A stretch of 64,000 nt of DNA. It comes from Litorilituus sp. (GTDB lineage Bacteria; Pseudomonadota; Gammaproteobacteria; Enterobacterales; Alteromonadaceae). A model generated the notes under the pieces. The model was not told the origin of the DNA. It made no database searches and worked only from the letters and a program-made list of their open reading frames with translations. Position numbers and translations under genes: made by a program. Where the stretch lies: NCBI GenBank assembly GCA_030754235.1, contig JASMAS010000060.1:1-64000 (forward strand), read 5' to 3'. Every line of letters begins with the position of its first letter. Position 1 is the first letter of the stretch. Of this stretch, positions 16,992 to 27,255 are shown piece by piece.

Positions 16992-17612
16992 TTAACCAAA
17001 AAACAAACGCCATAACCAACCATGGCCTAACTCTTCTTCACAGCTTTTTAATTGCGATGAATACCTGCGCGCACGGTTATCAACTTTTCTTGCCACTTTC
17101 ACTAACCACGGTTTCTTTTTATAGGATTTACGTTTAAATCCTCCCCAACCTTCATGGTAATTTAAGTATTGGCTATAGGCATCCCATTTAGAGACACCAT
17201 TTATTTTTTGAGATTTGTAAATGAACCATCCCATAAAATCAATCGCATCCTCAAAATCATCTCTATCCGCTCCGGTGTTATCCGTTTCTCGCACATAGTC
17301 ATCCCAAGTCATCGTTTTTGCTTGTGAATAACCATAAGCACTACTAACTCTTCCCCAAGGAATAAAGCCAAGTAAATAATCTCTAGGAGGTAAAGCATCA
17401 TGCTTAAAAGAGCTTTCTTGATACATCATACTCATAGGTACATGAATGGGGACCCCCCAACGCTCTTTTACGTCTTTTGCAGCAAAATACCAATCTTGAT
17501 GTTCCCGAAATATCTCACAAATATTTTCAGGGTTTTTGGGTGGGGGAGTAGCGCAGCTTGATAACAGTAGAGCCAACACAATTGTGCTACAGATAAGTTT
17601 GACAAAAGACAT
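16992..17612 (-). CDS. Lytic-transglycosylase-like lipoprotein
   Basis: A 206-residue lipoprotein (lipobox LLSSC, Cys20) with a divergent SLT-type lytic transglycosylase fold. Candidate catalytic Glu66 lies in SMMYQESSFK, followed by AYGYSQAK and a C-terminal YLNYHEGWGG. The family cleaves peptidoglycan without water, leaving anhydromuramic ends; activity here is inferred from these motifs. It is monocistronic, divergent from the two small-RNA units on its 5' side. A near-perfect DnaA box (CTATCCACA, 17632-17640) lies 20 bp upstream of its start. Confidence 0.75.
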   Translation of the reverse strand: MSFVKLICSTIVLALLLSSCATPPPKNPENICEIFREHQDWYFAAKDVKERWGVPIHVPMSMMYQESSFKHDALPPRDYLLGFIPWGRVSSAYGYSQAKTMTWDDYVRETDNTGADRDDFEDAIDFMGWFIYKSQKINGVSKWDAYSQYLNYHEGWGGFKRKSYKKKPWLVKVARKVDNRARRYSSQLKSCEEELGHGWLWRLFFG

Positions 17613-17766
17613 AGAAAAAAACTATCCACAAAAATAATTAAAACCAATAATGCCAGAATTAACGATTAATTTGCAGTGTTATTACCAAGAGTTTGCGCAA
17701 AAAGTATAGGCTTTCAAAGGGAAGTCAATTATTTTTAAAGTATTTTTATATTTTTTAAAGTAATTT

Positions 17767-17793
17767 GAACTTATTCTGAAAAAGAGACTCCTA
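17767..17793 (+). promoter_or_regulatory. Sigma-E promoter of small-RNA unit 1
   Basis: GAACTT (17767-17772), a spacer of exactly 16 bp and TCCTA (17789-17793). This fits the RpoE consensus (GGAACTT, N16, TCnnA). The same elements with the same spacing occur in unit 2 and before rpoE in this window. Expected start of transcription is near 17800. Confidence 0.7.
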
Positions 17794-17799
17794 CTTATC

Positions 17800-17867
17800 G
17801 GTAACATTATGTTATTCCCTAGTGTTTTATGTTTTGATGCGTTTATCTTAGATAAACGCTTTTTTTT
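17800..17867 (+). ncRNA. Candidate sigma-E-dependent small RNA, copy 1
   Basis: A predicted transcript of about 68 nt that ends in a perfect 9-bp GCGTTTATC / GATAAACGC stem (17839-17859) and eight T, the kind of terminator seen in Hfq-binding small RNAs. There is no + strand gene that it could terminate: the nearest one ends at 16678 behind its own terminator, and the gene between is antisense. The body (17809-17840) is nearly identical to copy 2. It is not recognisably MicA, RybB, VrrA, RyhB, Qrr or CsrB. The exact 5' end is inferred from the promoter. Confidence 0.65.
17839..17867 (+). terminator. Intrinsic terminator of small-RNA unit 1
   Basis: GCGTTTATC, loop TTA, GATAAACGC, then eight T. 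The minus strand reading has an A-run instead, so it works only on the + strand. Confidence 0.85.
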
Positions 17868-17900
17868 GCTTGTTAAACAACAAAACATTTTATTTAAATG

Positions 17901-17927
17901 GAACTTTTTCAGAAAATCCCTTTCTGA
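17901..17927 (+). promoter_or_regulatory. Sigma-E promoter of small-RNA unit 2
   Basis: GAACTT (17901-17906, preceded by G, giving the full GGAACTT), a spacer of exactly 16 bp and TCTGA (17923-17927), a typical RpoE -10. The predicted start is near 17933. Confidence 0.75.
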
Positions 17928-17932
17928 CTATA

Positions 17933-17998
17933 GGAGAGTTGTTATTTCCCTTAGTGTTTTATGTTTTGTGCGCTTATCTTTGATAGGCGCTTTTTTTT
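17933..17998 (+). ncRNA. Candidate sigma-E-dependent small RNA, copy 2
   Basis: A predicted 66-nt transcript paralogous to copy 1. The two share the core TTATT(T)CCCT(T)AGTG and the following TTTTATGTTTTG almost base for base, while their 5' ends differ (GGTAACATTA against GGAGAGTTG). It ends in GCGCTTATC / GATAGGCGC and eight T; the stem differs from that of copy 1 by substitutions that keep pairing (one G-U), which argues that the hairpin is selected. The remainder of the 459-bp gap (17613-18071) holds only the lipoprotein gene's upstream region and a short spacer to gshA. Confidence 0.68.
17970..17998 (+). terminator. Intrinsic terminator of small-RNA unit 2
   Basis: Nine paired bases (GCGCTTATC / GATAGGCGC, one G-U), loop TTT, then eight T on the + strand. 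Confidence 0.85.
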
Positions 17999-18071
17999 AT
18001 TTAGCCTTATCCCTGACATCACTAGGTATTAACCCATGGTGATAATTAAAGTACTGGGCAGTATTATTTTT

Positions 18072-19655
18072 TTATTTAAAATAATCTGTTAAAAAATCAT
18101 CAAAACTAAGTTTATCATTTGCTTCAATATGAGCTTGCTCTTGATGCGACTTTAACGCTTCATCAATAAAAAACTGCTCAGAGTAAAACTGGTAATCACG
18201 TACAGAGGCTTGTTGTCGATATTGAACGGCTTTATTAAGAGAGTATGTAGAAATACTTTGCCTACCTTCAAGCATAATGGTAAGAAGTTGAGCTGATGGC
18301 GTTAATCGTGAATCATTGATTTTGGCGCGCTCACGCTCAACAGACTTTGTGTAACACTCTGTTTTATAAGCACTATCAAGCAAGCTGGCCACTTTTCCCA
18401 TATCGTCAAAAAGCTCATTTCCCCACTGGCTTATTGATTTTTTATTTACCTGCCCTTTACTGACTACGTCACAGAGTAGTAATTCAGGATCTCGACCGCG
18501 CATGACCACCTCAGTCATATTATTTTCATGATGTTGTTGAGCATCACAATCTAATTCTTTGTTATCGACAAAAGCACAGTAGGTCAAAAAAGTGTCTAAA
18601 AAGTGAATTTGCTCTAAACTTATGCCAGTATCAACAAACGGATTGACATCAAGGGCACGCACTTCAATATACTCTACGCCTCTTTCACGCAACGCTTGGG
18701 AAGGTTTTTCCCCCGACTTGATCACTTGTTTTGGTCTTATAGGGGCGTAAAGTTCGTTTTCTATTTGTAAAACATTAGTATTTAATTGTTGATATTGGCC
18801 ATTCACTTTTACGCCAATATCTGCAAATTTTTTAGACTTTAAGGAAATTGCCTTCTGCACACCATCAACATAATCGTCTAAATTATTATAACAAATCCTT
18901 AAGCTTGACTGCTCACTGCTTGTATAACCTAAATCACTCATCCGCAATGACGTGGCATACTCTAAATATAAAGCACCATTAGGGAGTTTTTTAAAAGGAA
19001 TATTATGATCATCTCCTTGTAAAAAGGAATGACATAACGCAGGAGAACTGCCATACAAATACGGAATTAACCAACAGTAACGCTTATAGTTTCGTAAAAT
19101 TGAAAAATAACGCTCGGAAATAAAATCTTCGAGCGGAGAATCATCCTGATGTAATGCTTGTTGTACTTGCCAAAACTTCGTTGAAAATGAAAAGTTGAAG
19201 TGTATACCAGCAATCACTTGCATCATGGAGCCGTAACGGTTTTTTAACCCTTGACGGTAAACCGTTTTCATCCTACCAATATTGGAACTGCCATATTGTG
19301 CTAGCGGTATTTGCGCTTCATCGTTAACAAAACAAGGCATACTCATCGGCCAAAGCAATTCACTTTTTATATTGGCATAAGTAAATTTTTGAATGTCTTG
19401 TAACTGAGCGATGGTTTGTTCGGCTGAATGACTAACCGGAGTGATAAACTCAAGCAAGGTTTCTGAATAATCAGTCGTAATTTGCCCATGGGTTAATGCT
19501 GCTCCAAGCTCAGTATAATGCGCTTTTTCTGAAAGCTTCCCCTCTGGTAGTATTCGTAATGCTTCTCGCTCTATACCTCGACCAATGCCAGCAATAGCAC
19601 TTAAATTACTTGCTTGATTAAAGGCGGTAATATAATCGTTAAATGATAATGTCAA
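18072..19655 (-). CDS. gshA: Glutamate-cysteine ligase
   Basis: The first and rate-limiting enzyme of glutathione synthesis: ATP-dependent joining of glutamate and cysteine through the gamma-carboxyl. The 527-residue protein is of the gammaproteobacterial type, with GIGRGIEREALRI near the N-terminus, VIAGIHFNFSF and ERGVEYIEVRALDVNPF. The frame begins with TTG (19655) behind AGGA; E. coli gshA also uses UUG, which keeps its translation low, so this start is credible. It stands between the small-RNA units and an M16 protease gene, apparently as a single gene. Confidence 0.96.
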   Translation of the reverse strand: MTLSFNDYITAFNQASNLSAIAGIGRGIEREALRILPEGKLSEKAHYTELGAALTHGQITTDYSETLLEFITPVSHSAEQTIAQLQDIQKFTYANIKSELLWPMSMPCFVNDEAQIPLAQYGSSNIGRMKTVYRQGLKNRYGSMMQVIAGIHFNFSFSTKFWQVQQALHQDDSPLEDFISERYFSILRNYKRYCWLIPYLYGSSPALCHSFLQGDDHNIPFKKLPNGALYLEYATSLRMSDLGYTSSEQSSLRICYNNLDDYVDGVQKAISLKSKKFADIGVKVNGQYQQLNTNVLQIENELYAPIRPKQVIKSGEKPSQALRERGVEYIEVRALDVNPFVDTGISLEQIHFLDTFLTYCAFVDNKELDCDAQQHHENNMTEVVMRGRDPELLLCDVVSKGQVNKKSISQWGNELFDDMGKVASLLDSAYKTECYTKSVERERAKINDSRLTPSAQLLTIMLEGRQSISTYSLNKAVQYRQQASVRDYQFYSEQFFIDEALKSHQEQAHIEANDKLSFDDFLTDYFK

Positions 19656-19749
19656 AATAATTCCTAAATTTTGCTATAGAGCGAAGCCCTTATATATGGT
19701 TTATAAATAAGGGAGTTTTCCTCATTTTCAACGGTGAAAAGCAGTTATT

Positions 19750-22617
19750 TTATTGCGATAACGGCAAATCAATAATATTGAGTTTTAATTTTTCTAATTG
19801 CGGCTTAACTACTTGACCGTCTCCAACAACAATCCATTGCATAGGTTTACTTAATTGTTGTTTGGAAATTTCATTAAGTTGTTCAATTGTAATGGTATTT
19901 ATAATATCGTTTTGTTGCTCACCATAGTTTTCAGGCAAACTGTAATGCAATAACTGCCTTAAGAAACCACTCTTTTGACTGGGCGTTTCATAACTTAATG
20001 CTTCATTTTGTGAGATGGCTTGGCGCATAAAATTTACTTCTGCGTGAGTTAAACCATGTTGTTGATAAGTACTTAGCTCTTGTTGAATTTCAAACATGGC
20101 ATCCTTAGTGTGCTCTTTTTTTACACTAGCGCCAACAATAAAGAGACCTAAGGTTTTTCCTGATGAAAAATAGCTTGATGCTCCGTAAGTATACCCTTTA
20201 TCTTCACGTAGATTTAAATTAATACGACTATTAAAAGCACTCCCTAGCGGGTAGTTCATCAATGTTGCTTTAAAATACTCCCCCGTTGCATCATATGACA
20301 TTGCTCGACGAGTATATTTAATCACCGATTGGCTTGCGTTAGGTAAATCAACAAAATAAACATTTTTCGATGTCACCTGAGGAAATTTATTATATTCCGG
20401 TATACTATAATCGCCGCCCTGCCATGCCTTCAAATAACTTAATTTAGGCATAATCTGTGATTTACTGATATCTCCAACAATCACTAAGCTCGTTTGTGCT
20501 GGTGAAAAATATTGTTGATAAAAGTTTTTTACATCATCTAACGTAATTGCCGACACTGTTGCTATGGTTCCGCTATCAGGCAAACCAATTCGATTATTCT
20601 TACCGTATGTGACTTGCTTAACCGCCTTAGCGGCTAGTGCGCTCGCATCCTTATTCTCTTGTTCTAACCCCCTAATTAGTTGATTTTTAACTCGCGAAAA
20701 ATCAACTTGCTCAAAAGCGGGGTTTAACATCATATCCAGCATCAAGTTCAGGGTAGCGTCAAGATGTTTAACCAAAGAGTTAACGCGAATGGTGGTACTG
20801 CGCCCAGAGGCGCCAATAGCGATATTACTCCCTAATTTAGCTAACTCATTAGATAACTCTTCTTTAAGGTAGTTTGTTGTACCTTCATTCATCAAGCTAG
20901 CCGTTAAAGAAGCCAAACCTGCCTTTTCAATGGGGTCAAGCAAAGGTCCGCCTTCAATGCTAAGTAATAAACTAACTGTAGGTGTTTCGCTGTTTTGACT
21001 GGCAATAATATCAATGCCATTTTTAAACCGTTCTCGCCACAGTGTTGGCAGTTCAATTGATGGATTAACACCGGGCTTTGGCATAATAGTACGATCAAAA
21101 CTGCTGAGATTATTCATTATGGCTGTATTCACTGGTGGTATATTTTTAGGGTTATTGATATCAGGTAAAACAAAATCATCTGCTTGAGCAATAAATTGCT
21201 GTTGTCCGTATGGATAGACAGATAACACAGCAGCCCCCTTAGTTTTTATGTATTTTTGATACACGCGCATGACATCAGATTTAGTCACCTTATTATATCG
21301 AGCTACTTGCTGCGCGGTATAATCAGCATTACCTAACATGGTTTGATAATGAGCCAAAGTAGACACCTTACCCGAAACACTTTGCAGGCCATAAATAGTG
21401 TCCGTCTCAATACTCACTTTAGTTTTTAATAAGTCATTATCGTTTACACCACGCGTTTCAAACTCTCGTAATGTATCATTAATCACTTTTTCTAATTTAG
21501 CTAGTTCCATACTTTGTTGCGGGTTTGGTAATGCAAAAAAGTTCATTTGACAACTGAGTTCCTTACACGGATGACTTGCGCCAGCTTGCACTGCAACACC
21601 TGATTTAACTAGATTTTTATAAAGCAAAGAGGTAGGACCGTTACCAATAATATTTGCGAAAACATCAAGAGCAGCTTCATCTTCATGCATAGCATAAACA
21701 GTAGGAAAACTAATATACAATAATGGTAAAGACACGTTATCACTAAAAGAATAATAACGATTGTTATCAAGTGTGATTAATTTTTTAGCAATATTGTTAA
21801 CTTCTGGACCCGCTTTTAGTCCTCCAAAGTATTTATTTACCCAAGTAATCGTTTGCGCTTCATCAAAATCACCGCCTATAGTTAATACCGCATTATTAGG
21901 GCCATACCAACGACTAAAGAAAGCTTTCAAGTCAGCTAACGTGCCTCTATCTAAGTCGCTCATATACCCTATAACAGGCCAAGAATAGGGGTGTTTTCTT
22001 GGGTACATCATTTGATTTATGGTTTCATTTAATCGGCCATATGGGCGATTATCGACATTTTGTCCACGTTCATTTTTAACTGTTGCTCGCTGTAGCTCAA
22101 ATTTTTCTTCAGTAATACTTGCTAGCAAAAAACCCATTCGGTCAGACTCAAGCCAAAGCATTTTTTCTAATTGATTATTAGGCACTGTTTCATAATAGTT
22201 AGTGCGATCACTATTCGTGGTACCATTTAAGTCTCCACCACTTTGGGTGACAATTTTAAAATGTTGCTCATCTGCTACATTTTCTGAGCCTTGAAACATC
22301 ATATGTTCAAAAAAATGGGCGAAGCCTGATTTCCCGATTTGCTCGCGCGCTGACCCAACATGATAAGTGACATCAACATGCACCAGAGGATCTGAATTAT
22401 CTTGATGCAAAATAACGGTTAACCCATTATCGAGTAAGTATTTTTTAAATGGAATAGCGATGCGATTATCTGATGGTTTTACTGTTTTAACTAAGCTAAC
22501 ACCTGTCGGTAAACTACCATGCTCTGAATTTTGTTTTTTGCCGGTACAAGAAAGTAATAAAAGACTAACAAAGGCAAAAACACTCAATTTTAGCTTAAAT
22601 GGTGCTGTAATATTCAA
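19750..22617 (-). CDS. M16 family zinc protease lipoprotein
   Basis: A 955-residue two-module insulinase-like metalloprotease. Lipobox LLLLSC gives Cys24, so it is membrane-anchored in the periplasm or outer membrane. The active site HFFEH is at residues 101-105 (inverted HxxEH motif) with the downstream zinc-ligand region NERGQNVDNRPYGR. The second half (from about residue 520) is the usual non-catalytic M16 copy. Such proteins resemble PqqL and other periplasmic peptide-degrading enzymes; the substrate is not known. Monocistronic, divergent from the pseudouridine synthase gene. Confidence 0.9.
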   Translation of the reverse strand: MNITAPFKLKLSVFAFVSLLLLSCTGKKQNSEHGSLPTGVSLVKTVKPSDNRIAIPFKKYLLDNGLTVILHQDNSDPLVHVDVTYHVGSAREQIGKSGFAHFFEHMMFQGSENVADEQHFKIVTQSGGDLNGTTNSDRTNYYETVPNNQLEKMLWLESDRMGFLLASITEEKFELQRATVKNERGQNVDNRPYGRLNETINQMMYPRKHPYSWPVIGYMSDLDRGTLADLKAFFSRWYGPNNAVLTIGGDFDEAQTITWVNKYFGGLKAGPEVNNIAKKLITLDNNRYYSFSDNVSLPLLYISFPTVYAMHEDEAALDVFANIIGNGPTSLLYKNLVKSGVAVQAGASHPCKELSCQMNFFALPNPQQSMELAKLEKVINDTLREFETRGVNDNDLLKTKVSIETDTIYGLQSVSGKVSTLAHYQTMLGNADYTAQQVARYNKVTKSDVMRVYQKYIKTKGAAVLSVYPYGQQQFIAQADDFVLPDINNPKNIPPVNTAIMNNLSSFDRTIMPKPGVNPSIELPTLWRERFKNGIDIIASQNSETPTVSLLLSIEGGPLLDPIEKAGLASLTASLMNEGTTNYLKEELSNELAKLGSNIAIGASGRSTTIRVNSLVKHLDATLNLMLDMMLNPAFEQVDFSRVKNQLIRGLEQENKDASALAAKAVKQVTYGKNNRIGLPDSGTIATVSAITLDDVKNFYQQYFSPAQTSLVIVGDISKSQIMPKLSYLKAWQGGDYSIPEYNKFPQVTSKNVYFVDLPNASQSVIKYTRRAMSYDATGEYFKATLMNYPLGSAFNSRINLNLREDKGYTYGASSYFSSGKTLGLFIVGASVKKEHTKDAMFEIQQELSTYQQHGLTHAEVNFMRQAISQNEALSYETPSQKSGFLRQLLHYSLPENYGEQQNDIINTITIEQLNEISKQQLSKPMQWIVVGDGQVVKPQLEKLKLNIIDLPLSQ

Positions 22618-22695
22618 AATTACATCCTGTATTATGAGTAATGAGGAAAGAATTCAATTATCATAACAAAGTTAAATGAAAACGGGTTAACTTAA

Positions 22696-23409
22696 ATGTT
22701 TAAAATTATCACACAAACACCAGACTTTATTGTTATTGCTAAAGCTCCTGATGTTAATTTTCATGATGAAGGGAAAATTGGCGAAGGTTTATTTTCTCAA
22801 GTGAAATCCTACGTGTTGTCTCAATCAATTTGTCAAACACTTTACCCTGTTCACCGTTTAGATAAAATGACTTCTGGATTACTACTTTTTGCGACAAACT
22901 TAACCAGTGCACAAATTTTTAACGATTTGTTTAAAAACCATCAAATAGACAAATATTACCTTGCCATTAGCGATAAAAAGCCAAATAAAAAACAAGGACT
23001 TATAAAGGGAGATATGGAAAAAAGTCGCCGAGGCATGTTTAAGCTAATGCGCACTCTACAAAAACCAGCTATTACCCAGTTTTTTTCTTATAGCATTGGC
23101 GAAGGAAAAAGGCTGTACTTGTTAAAACCTCATTCAGGAAAAACCCATCAATTACGTGTTGCTTTATCAAGTATTGGTGCACCAATTTTAGGTGATCCTT
23201 TATATTACCCAAAACCACACCAGCGCAATATAGCGCAGCAAAGAGGTTACCTTCATGCCTATGCTCTTCGCTTTTATTATCAAAATGAACTGTTTGAACT
23301 TACGTCCTTTCCTGCCGAAGGCAAGCTATTTTTACAAGCAGCCACCACAAAGCAATTGCAAGCAATCAAAAAACCTTGGTCACTAAGTTGGCCTAATGTT
23401 TCAGCTTAA
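22696..23409 (+). CDS. RluA-family pseudouridine synthase
   Basis: A 237-residue single-domain enzyme that would convert uridine to pseudouridine in rRNA or tRNA. The catalytic motif is HRLDKMTSGLLLF with Asp56; KPHSGKTHQLRVAL and LGDPLYY are the other family blocks. There is no S4 domain. It most resembles the TIGR01621 subfamily, whose target is unassigned. It starts 78 bp from the divergent M16 gene. Confidence 0.9.
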   Translation: MFKIITQTPDFIVIAKAPDVNFHDEGKIGEGLFSQVKSYVLSQSICQTLYPVHRLDKMTSGLLLFATNLTSAQIFNDLFKNHQIDKYYLAISDKKPNKKQGLIKGDMEKSRRGMFKLMRTLQKPAITQFFSYSIGEGKRLYLLKPHSGKTHQLRVALSSIGAPILGDPLYYPKPHQRNIAQQRGYLHAYALRFYYQNELFELTSFPAEGKLFLQAATTKQLQAIKKPWSLSWPNVSA

Positions 23410-23556
23410 TTAATTTACACAGCCAAAAAAGATTTCATCTATTGCTTGTTGGGTCTAAGCAAAACATAATAGTTAAAAAAGAAGATCTCACCGCTCTCCT
23501 TGTGGCATAATTAGCGCAAAAATCAATCCTAATAATAAAGAGAATTTTTGTCTTAC

Positions 23557-26148
23557 ATGACTAAGCCTGTAGCAGATATTTCCCAACACACCCCTATGAT
23601 GCGCCAGTATTTAACAATTAAGGCGGAATTTCCTCATATTTTAATTTTTTATCGCATGGGCGATTTTTACGAATTATTTTTTGATGATGCAAAAAAAGCC
23701 TCAAATTTATTAGATATTTCACTCACTGCACGAGGTAAGACAGGTGGCAACGCTATACCAATGGCAGGCGTTCCTTACCATGCAGTAGAGAATTATTTAG
23801 CTAAGCTAGTACAACTTGGTGAAAGTGTTGCTATTTGCGAACAAATTGGCGACCCCGCAACCAGTAAAGGCCCCGTCGAGCGAAAAGTTGTTCGTGTTGT
23901 CACTCCCGGCACCATCAGTGATGAAGCATTATTAACCGACAGACAAGATAACCTTATCGTTGCCATTGTTGAAAACAACTACATCGCTAAAAAATCGTCT
24001 GATCCTGCCTTTGGTTTAGCTTATTTAGATATGACAAGTGGAAGGTTTGTCTTAACCGAGCTACAAACTAGTGAACAACTACAAGCTGAATTGCAACGTT
24101 TGTCACCGGCAGAGTTACTCTATTGCGAAAGCCTTTCCGATTTTAGTTTGATAGAAAATTATAAAGGTTTACGTCGCCGGCCTGAATGGGAGTTTGATTT
24201 ACAAACCGCAATATCTTTACTAAACCAGCAGTTTGAGACTAAAGAACTAGCAGGCTTTGGGGTTGAAGATAAACTATTAGGCTTATCTGCTGCCGGTTGT
24301 TTGTTCCAATATGTTAAAGACACTCAGCGCACAGCTCTCCCTCATATACGTGCTATTTTGAATGAGTCAACCAATACAGGTGTCATCTTAGATGCATCAA
24401 CTCGGCGAAATTTAGAGCTAACCCAAAACTTGCACGGTGGTATTGAAAACACTTTAGCTTCAATACTGGATAAATCAGCTACACCGATGGGATCACGTTT
24501 ATTAAAACGTTGGTTACATTTTCCACTCCGAGATATTTCTATCTTAGAAAATAGACAAAACACCATCAGTCACATAATAGACAATGAGTTGCATCTTGAA
24601 CTTCACCCATTATTTAAAGGGTTAGGCGATATTGAGCGAATAGTCGCACGAATTGCTTTAGGATCAGCACGCCCTCGTGATTTTGCTCGTTTGCGCTTTG
24701 CTTTACAAAAGCTACCTGACTTACAAGCCTATTTAAACAATTCTACGTCGGGCTATATTCAACAATTACAACAGTCTTGTTTACCTATACCGAACATGCA
24801 ATTGTTACTTGAAACAGCGATTGTTGACAACCCTCCTGTGCTTATTCGTGACGGTGGCGTGATCGCTCCAGGCTATAATGCTGAATTAGATCACTTACGT
24901 GACTTAAGCCAAGGTGCTGAAAACTTCCTCGCTGATCTTGAGCAACGAGAGAAAGATAAAACAGGCATTCATAGCCTAAAAGTAGGTTACAACAAGGTAC
25001 ACGGTTTCTTCATTGAAATAAGTAAAAGTGCAGCAAGCGATGTGCCTGATAACTATATTCGTCGACAAACATTAAAAAATAATGAGCGCTTTATCACTGA
25101 AGAGTTAAAAACACATGAACATAAAGTGCTTAGTGCACAAAGCCAGTTTTTAGCTCTAGAAAAGCGCCTCTATCAAGAGTTATTCGCCATTATTTTACCC
25201 GAACTTGGCCAGCTGCAACAACTAAGCCAAGCCATTGCTGAGCTTGACGTACTAGCGACCTTTGCTGAGCGAGCTATCGTTTTAAATTATGTAAAGCCAA
25301 CGCTCTGCCAAGAAGCTGGAATTAATATAGATGCTGGTAGACACCCTGTGGTTGAGCAAATGACAGATGATGCTTTTATCGCTAACCCTGTACTGCTAAC
25401 AGCGCAGCGAAAAATGCTGATTATTACTGGCCCTAATATGGGAGGTAAATCAACTTACATGCGTCAAACAGCACTGATAGTGTTACTTGCTCACATAGGT
25501 TGTTTTGTGCCTGCACAAGGAGCTCAAATAGGTATGGTTGATCGTATTTTCACCCGTATTGGTGCATCTGATGATCTTGCCAGTGGTCGTTCAACTTTTA
25601 TGGTGGAAATGACTGAAACGGCCAATATTTTACATAATGCTACAGACCGAAGCTTAGTTTTATTAGATGAAATTGGTCGGGGAACCAGCACCTATGACGG
25701 TTTATCGCTAGCTTGGGCTTGTGCCGAAATGTTAGCATTAAAAACCCATGCTTTTACGTTATTCGCTAGTCATTATTTTGAGTTAACCTTACTAGCTGAG
25801 CAAATAGATAGTTTGGCTAATGTGCATTTAGATGCTATGGAGCACGATGACAACATCATATTTATGCACGCTATACAAGAAGGCGCTGCGAGTAAAAGTT
25901 TTGGTCTACAAGTGGCTCAACTTGCGGGTGTACCAAAAGGTGTTATCAAGCGTGCTAAGCAGCGCTTAAATGAACTAGAAAACCAACAAGCTCCTTCACT
26001 TTTACCTATGAAAACTGAGGCTTTTGAGCAATTACCTTTAATGCCTACTGAGCATCCTGCCCTTGACGCATTAAAAGATATTGACGTAAATGATATCACT
26101 CCTAAGCAAGCTTTAGATCTATTATTTACATTGAAAGCCAAATTATAG
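23557..26148 (+). CDS. mutS: DNA mismatch repair protein MutS
   Basis: MutS recognises mispaired and looped-out bases and recruits MutL. The mismatch-wedge Phe-x-Glu is in [11 protein letters not shown] near the N-terminus; the ATPase has Walker [14 protein letters not shown] (about residue 625), Walker [15 protein letters not shown] and the C-terminal helix-turn-helix. Length 863 is normal. The frame also has a TTG three codons upstream at 23548, close to AAAGAGA; I prefer the ATG, which matches family N-termini (MTKP…QHTPMMRQY). It converges with rpoS. Confidence 0.98.
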   Translation: MTKPVADISQHTPMMRQYLTIKAEFPHILIFYRMGDFYELFFDDAKKASNLLDISLTARGKTGGNAIPMAGVPYHAVENYLAKLVQLGESVAICEQIGDPATSKGPVERKVVRVVTPGTISDEALLTDRQDNLIVAIVENNYIAKKSSDPAFGLAYLDMTSGRFVLTELQTSEQLQAELQRLSPAELLYCESLSDFSLIENYKGLRRRPEWEFDLQTAISLLNQQFETKELAGFGVEDKLLGLSAAGCLFQYVKDTQRTALPHIRAILNESTNTGVILDASTRRNLELTQNLHGGIENTLASILDKSATPMGSRLLKRWLHFPLRDISILENRQNTISHIIDNELHLELHPLFKGLGDIERIVARIALGSARPRDFARLRFALQKLPDLQAYLNNSTSGYIQQLQQSCLPIPNMQLLLETAIVDNPPVLIRDGGVIAPGYNAELDHLRDLSQGAENFLADLEQREKDKTGIHSLKVGYNKVHGFFIEISKSAASDVPDNYIRRQTLKNNERFITEELKTHEHKVLSAQSQFLALEKRLYQELFAIILPELGQLQQLSQAIAELDVLATFAERAIVLNYVKPTLCQEAGINIDAGRHPVVEQMTDDAFIANPVLLTAQRKMLIITGPNMGGKSTYMRQTALIVLLAHIGCFVPAQGAQIGMVDRIFTRIGASDDLASGRSTFMVEMTETANILHNATDRSLVLLDEIGRGTSTYDGLSLAWACAEMLALKTHAFTLFASHYFELTLLAEQIDSLANVHLDAMEHDDNIIFMHAIQEGAASKSFGLQVAQLAGVPKGVIKRAKQRLNELENQQAPSLLPMKTEAFEQLPLMPTEHPALDALKDIDVNDITPKQALDLLFTLKAKL

Positions 26149-26156
26149 AGTAAAAC

Positions 26157-26189
26157 TAAAAAGGCTGTGAAGCGAAAACTTCACAGCCT
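26157..26189. terminator. Shared mutS / rpoS terminator
   Basis: An 11-bp perfect stem (AGGCTGTGAAG / CTTCACAGCCT, 6-nt loop) between two convergent genes. The T-run lies on the minus strand side, so it is strongest for rpoS and weaker for mutS. Confidence 0.75.
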
Positions 26190-26235
26190 AACCTTTCTGA
26201 ATAGCTTAATTATACTAAGTTAAGATCACTAACCA

Positions 26236-27129
26236 TTATGAGACTTGAAATATAGCTTCAATTGACAAGTTTTGCTGGTTTAAGATATCACGCAAACGCT
26301 TTAATGCCTCCACTTGAATTTGACGAACCCGCTCACGAGTCAAACCAATTTCAATACCTACATTTTCTAAGGTTTCAGCTTCATATCCCAGCAAACCGAA
26401 ACGTCTTGCTAATACTTCTCGCTGTTTGGAATTTAACTCATTGAGCCAGTCTCGAATATTATTGCTCATGTCTTCTGATTGTAGATCACCTTCTGGACCA
26501 AAGCTTTTCTCATCAGCAATAACATCAAGAAGTACTTTATCAGAATCACCTGCAAAAGGTGTATCTACTGAGGCTATGCGTTCGTTTAGACGAAGCATCT
26601 TATTAACATCTGCAACGGGTTTATCTAGTGAATTAGCGATTTCTTCTGCACTAGGCTCATGATCAAGTTTTTGTACAAGTTCACGAGAAGCACGTAAATA
26701 AATATTTAATTCTTTAACAACATGGATAGGTAAGCGGATAGTACGAGTTTGATTCATAATCGCTCGTTCGATGGTTTGGCGTATCCACCAAGTAGCATAG
26801 GTTGAAAAACGAAAACCACGCTCAGGGTCAAATTTTTCTACTGCACGGATTAAGCCTAAATTCCCCTCTTCAATTAAATCTAATAGAGGTAAACCACGGT
26901 TATTATAACGTCTAGCTATTTTTACGACCAACCGCAGATTACTTTCAATCATACGCTTTCTGGCTTCATCATCACCTTTAAGGGATAATCGTGAAAAATA
27001 AACTTCTTGTTCGGCACTTAACAAAGGGGAAAAACCAATTTCGCTTAAATAGATTTGAGTGGCATCTAAGTTTGATGGTGTTTCTTCCTTATCTGATAGG
27101 ATTTCTGCTTTTTGTTTTTCTTGTACCAT
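26236..27129 (-). CDS. rpoS: RNA polymerase sigma factor RpoS
   Basis: The stationary-phase and general stress sigma factor. Region 1.2 ([22 protein letters not shown]), region 2 ([39 protein letters not shown] and [16 protein letters not shown]), region 3 and region 4 ([19 protein letters not shown]) are all present. The 297-residue version starting at 27129 has GGGAGAG directly upstream; 14 more open codons upstream are unlikely to be used. It follows nlpD, as in E. coli, where the main rpoS promoter lies inside nlpD. Confidence 0.97.
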   Translation of the reverse strand: MVQEKQKAEILSDKEETPSNLDATQIYLSEIGFSPLLSAEQEVYFSRLSLKGDDEARKRMIESNLRLVVKIARRYNNRGLPLLDLIEEGNLGLIRAVEKFDPERGFRFSTYATWWIRQTIERAIMNQTRTIRLPIHVVKELNIYLRASRELVQKLDHEPSAEEIANSLDKPVADVNKMLRLNERIASVDTPFAGDSDKVLLDVIADEKSFGPEGDLQSEDMSNNIRDWLNELNSKQREVLARRFGLLGYEAETLENVGIEIGLTRERVRQIQVEALKRLRDILNQQNLSIEAIFQVS

Positions 27130-27255
27130 ACTGCTCTCCCGTACATTATCTATGTAAAGTTGAATTAACAATTAAATATTCACATGTTCTCCAGTTTTCT
27201 TAATTTTTATCGGTACTCTTACTGCCTAACATTGTTATTGAGTACACTCATTATT

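Noticed and set aside
17767-17998. Direct repeats as a CRISPR array or as stacked terminators of one upstream gene
   Set aside because: Only two units, about 130 bp apart, with promoter-like boxes at their fronts; there is no + strand gene nearby to terminate and no cas gene.
17800-17998. Identity as Qrr, CsrB/RsmY, RyhB/PrrF or Spot 42
   Set aside because: No sigma-54 boxes, no repeated GGA loops, no Fur box and no recognisable core of those families.
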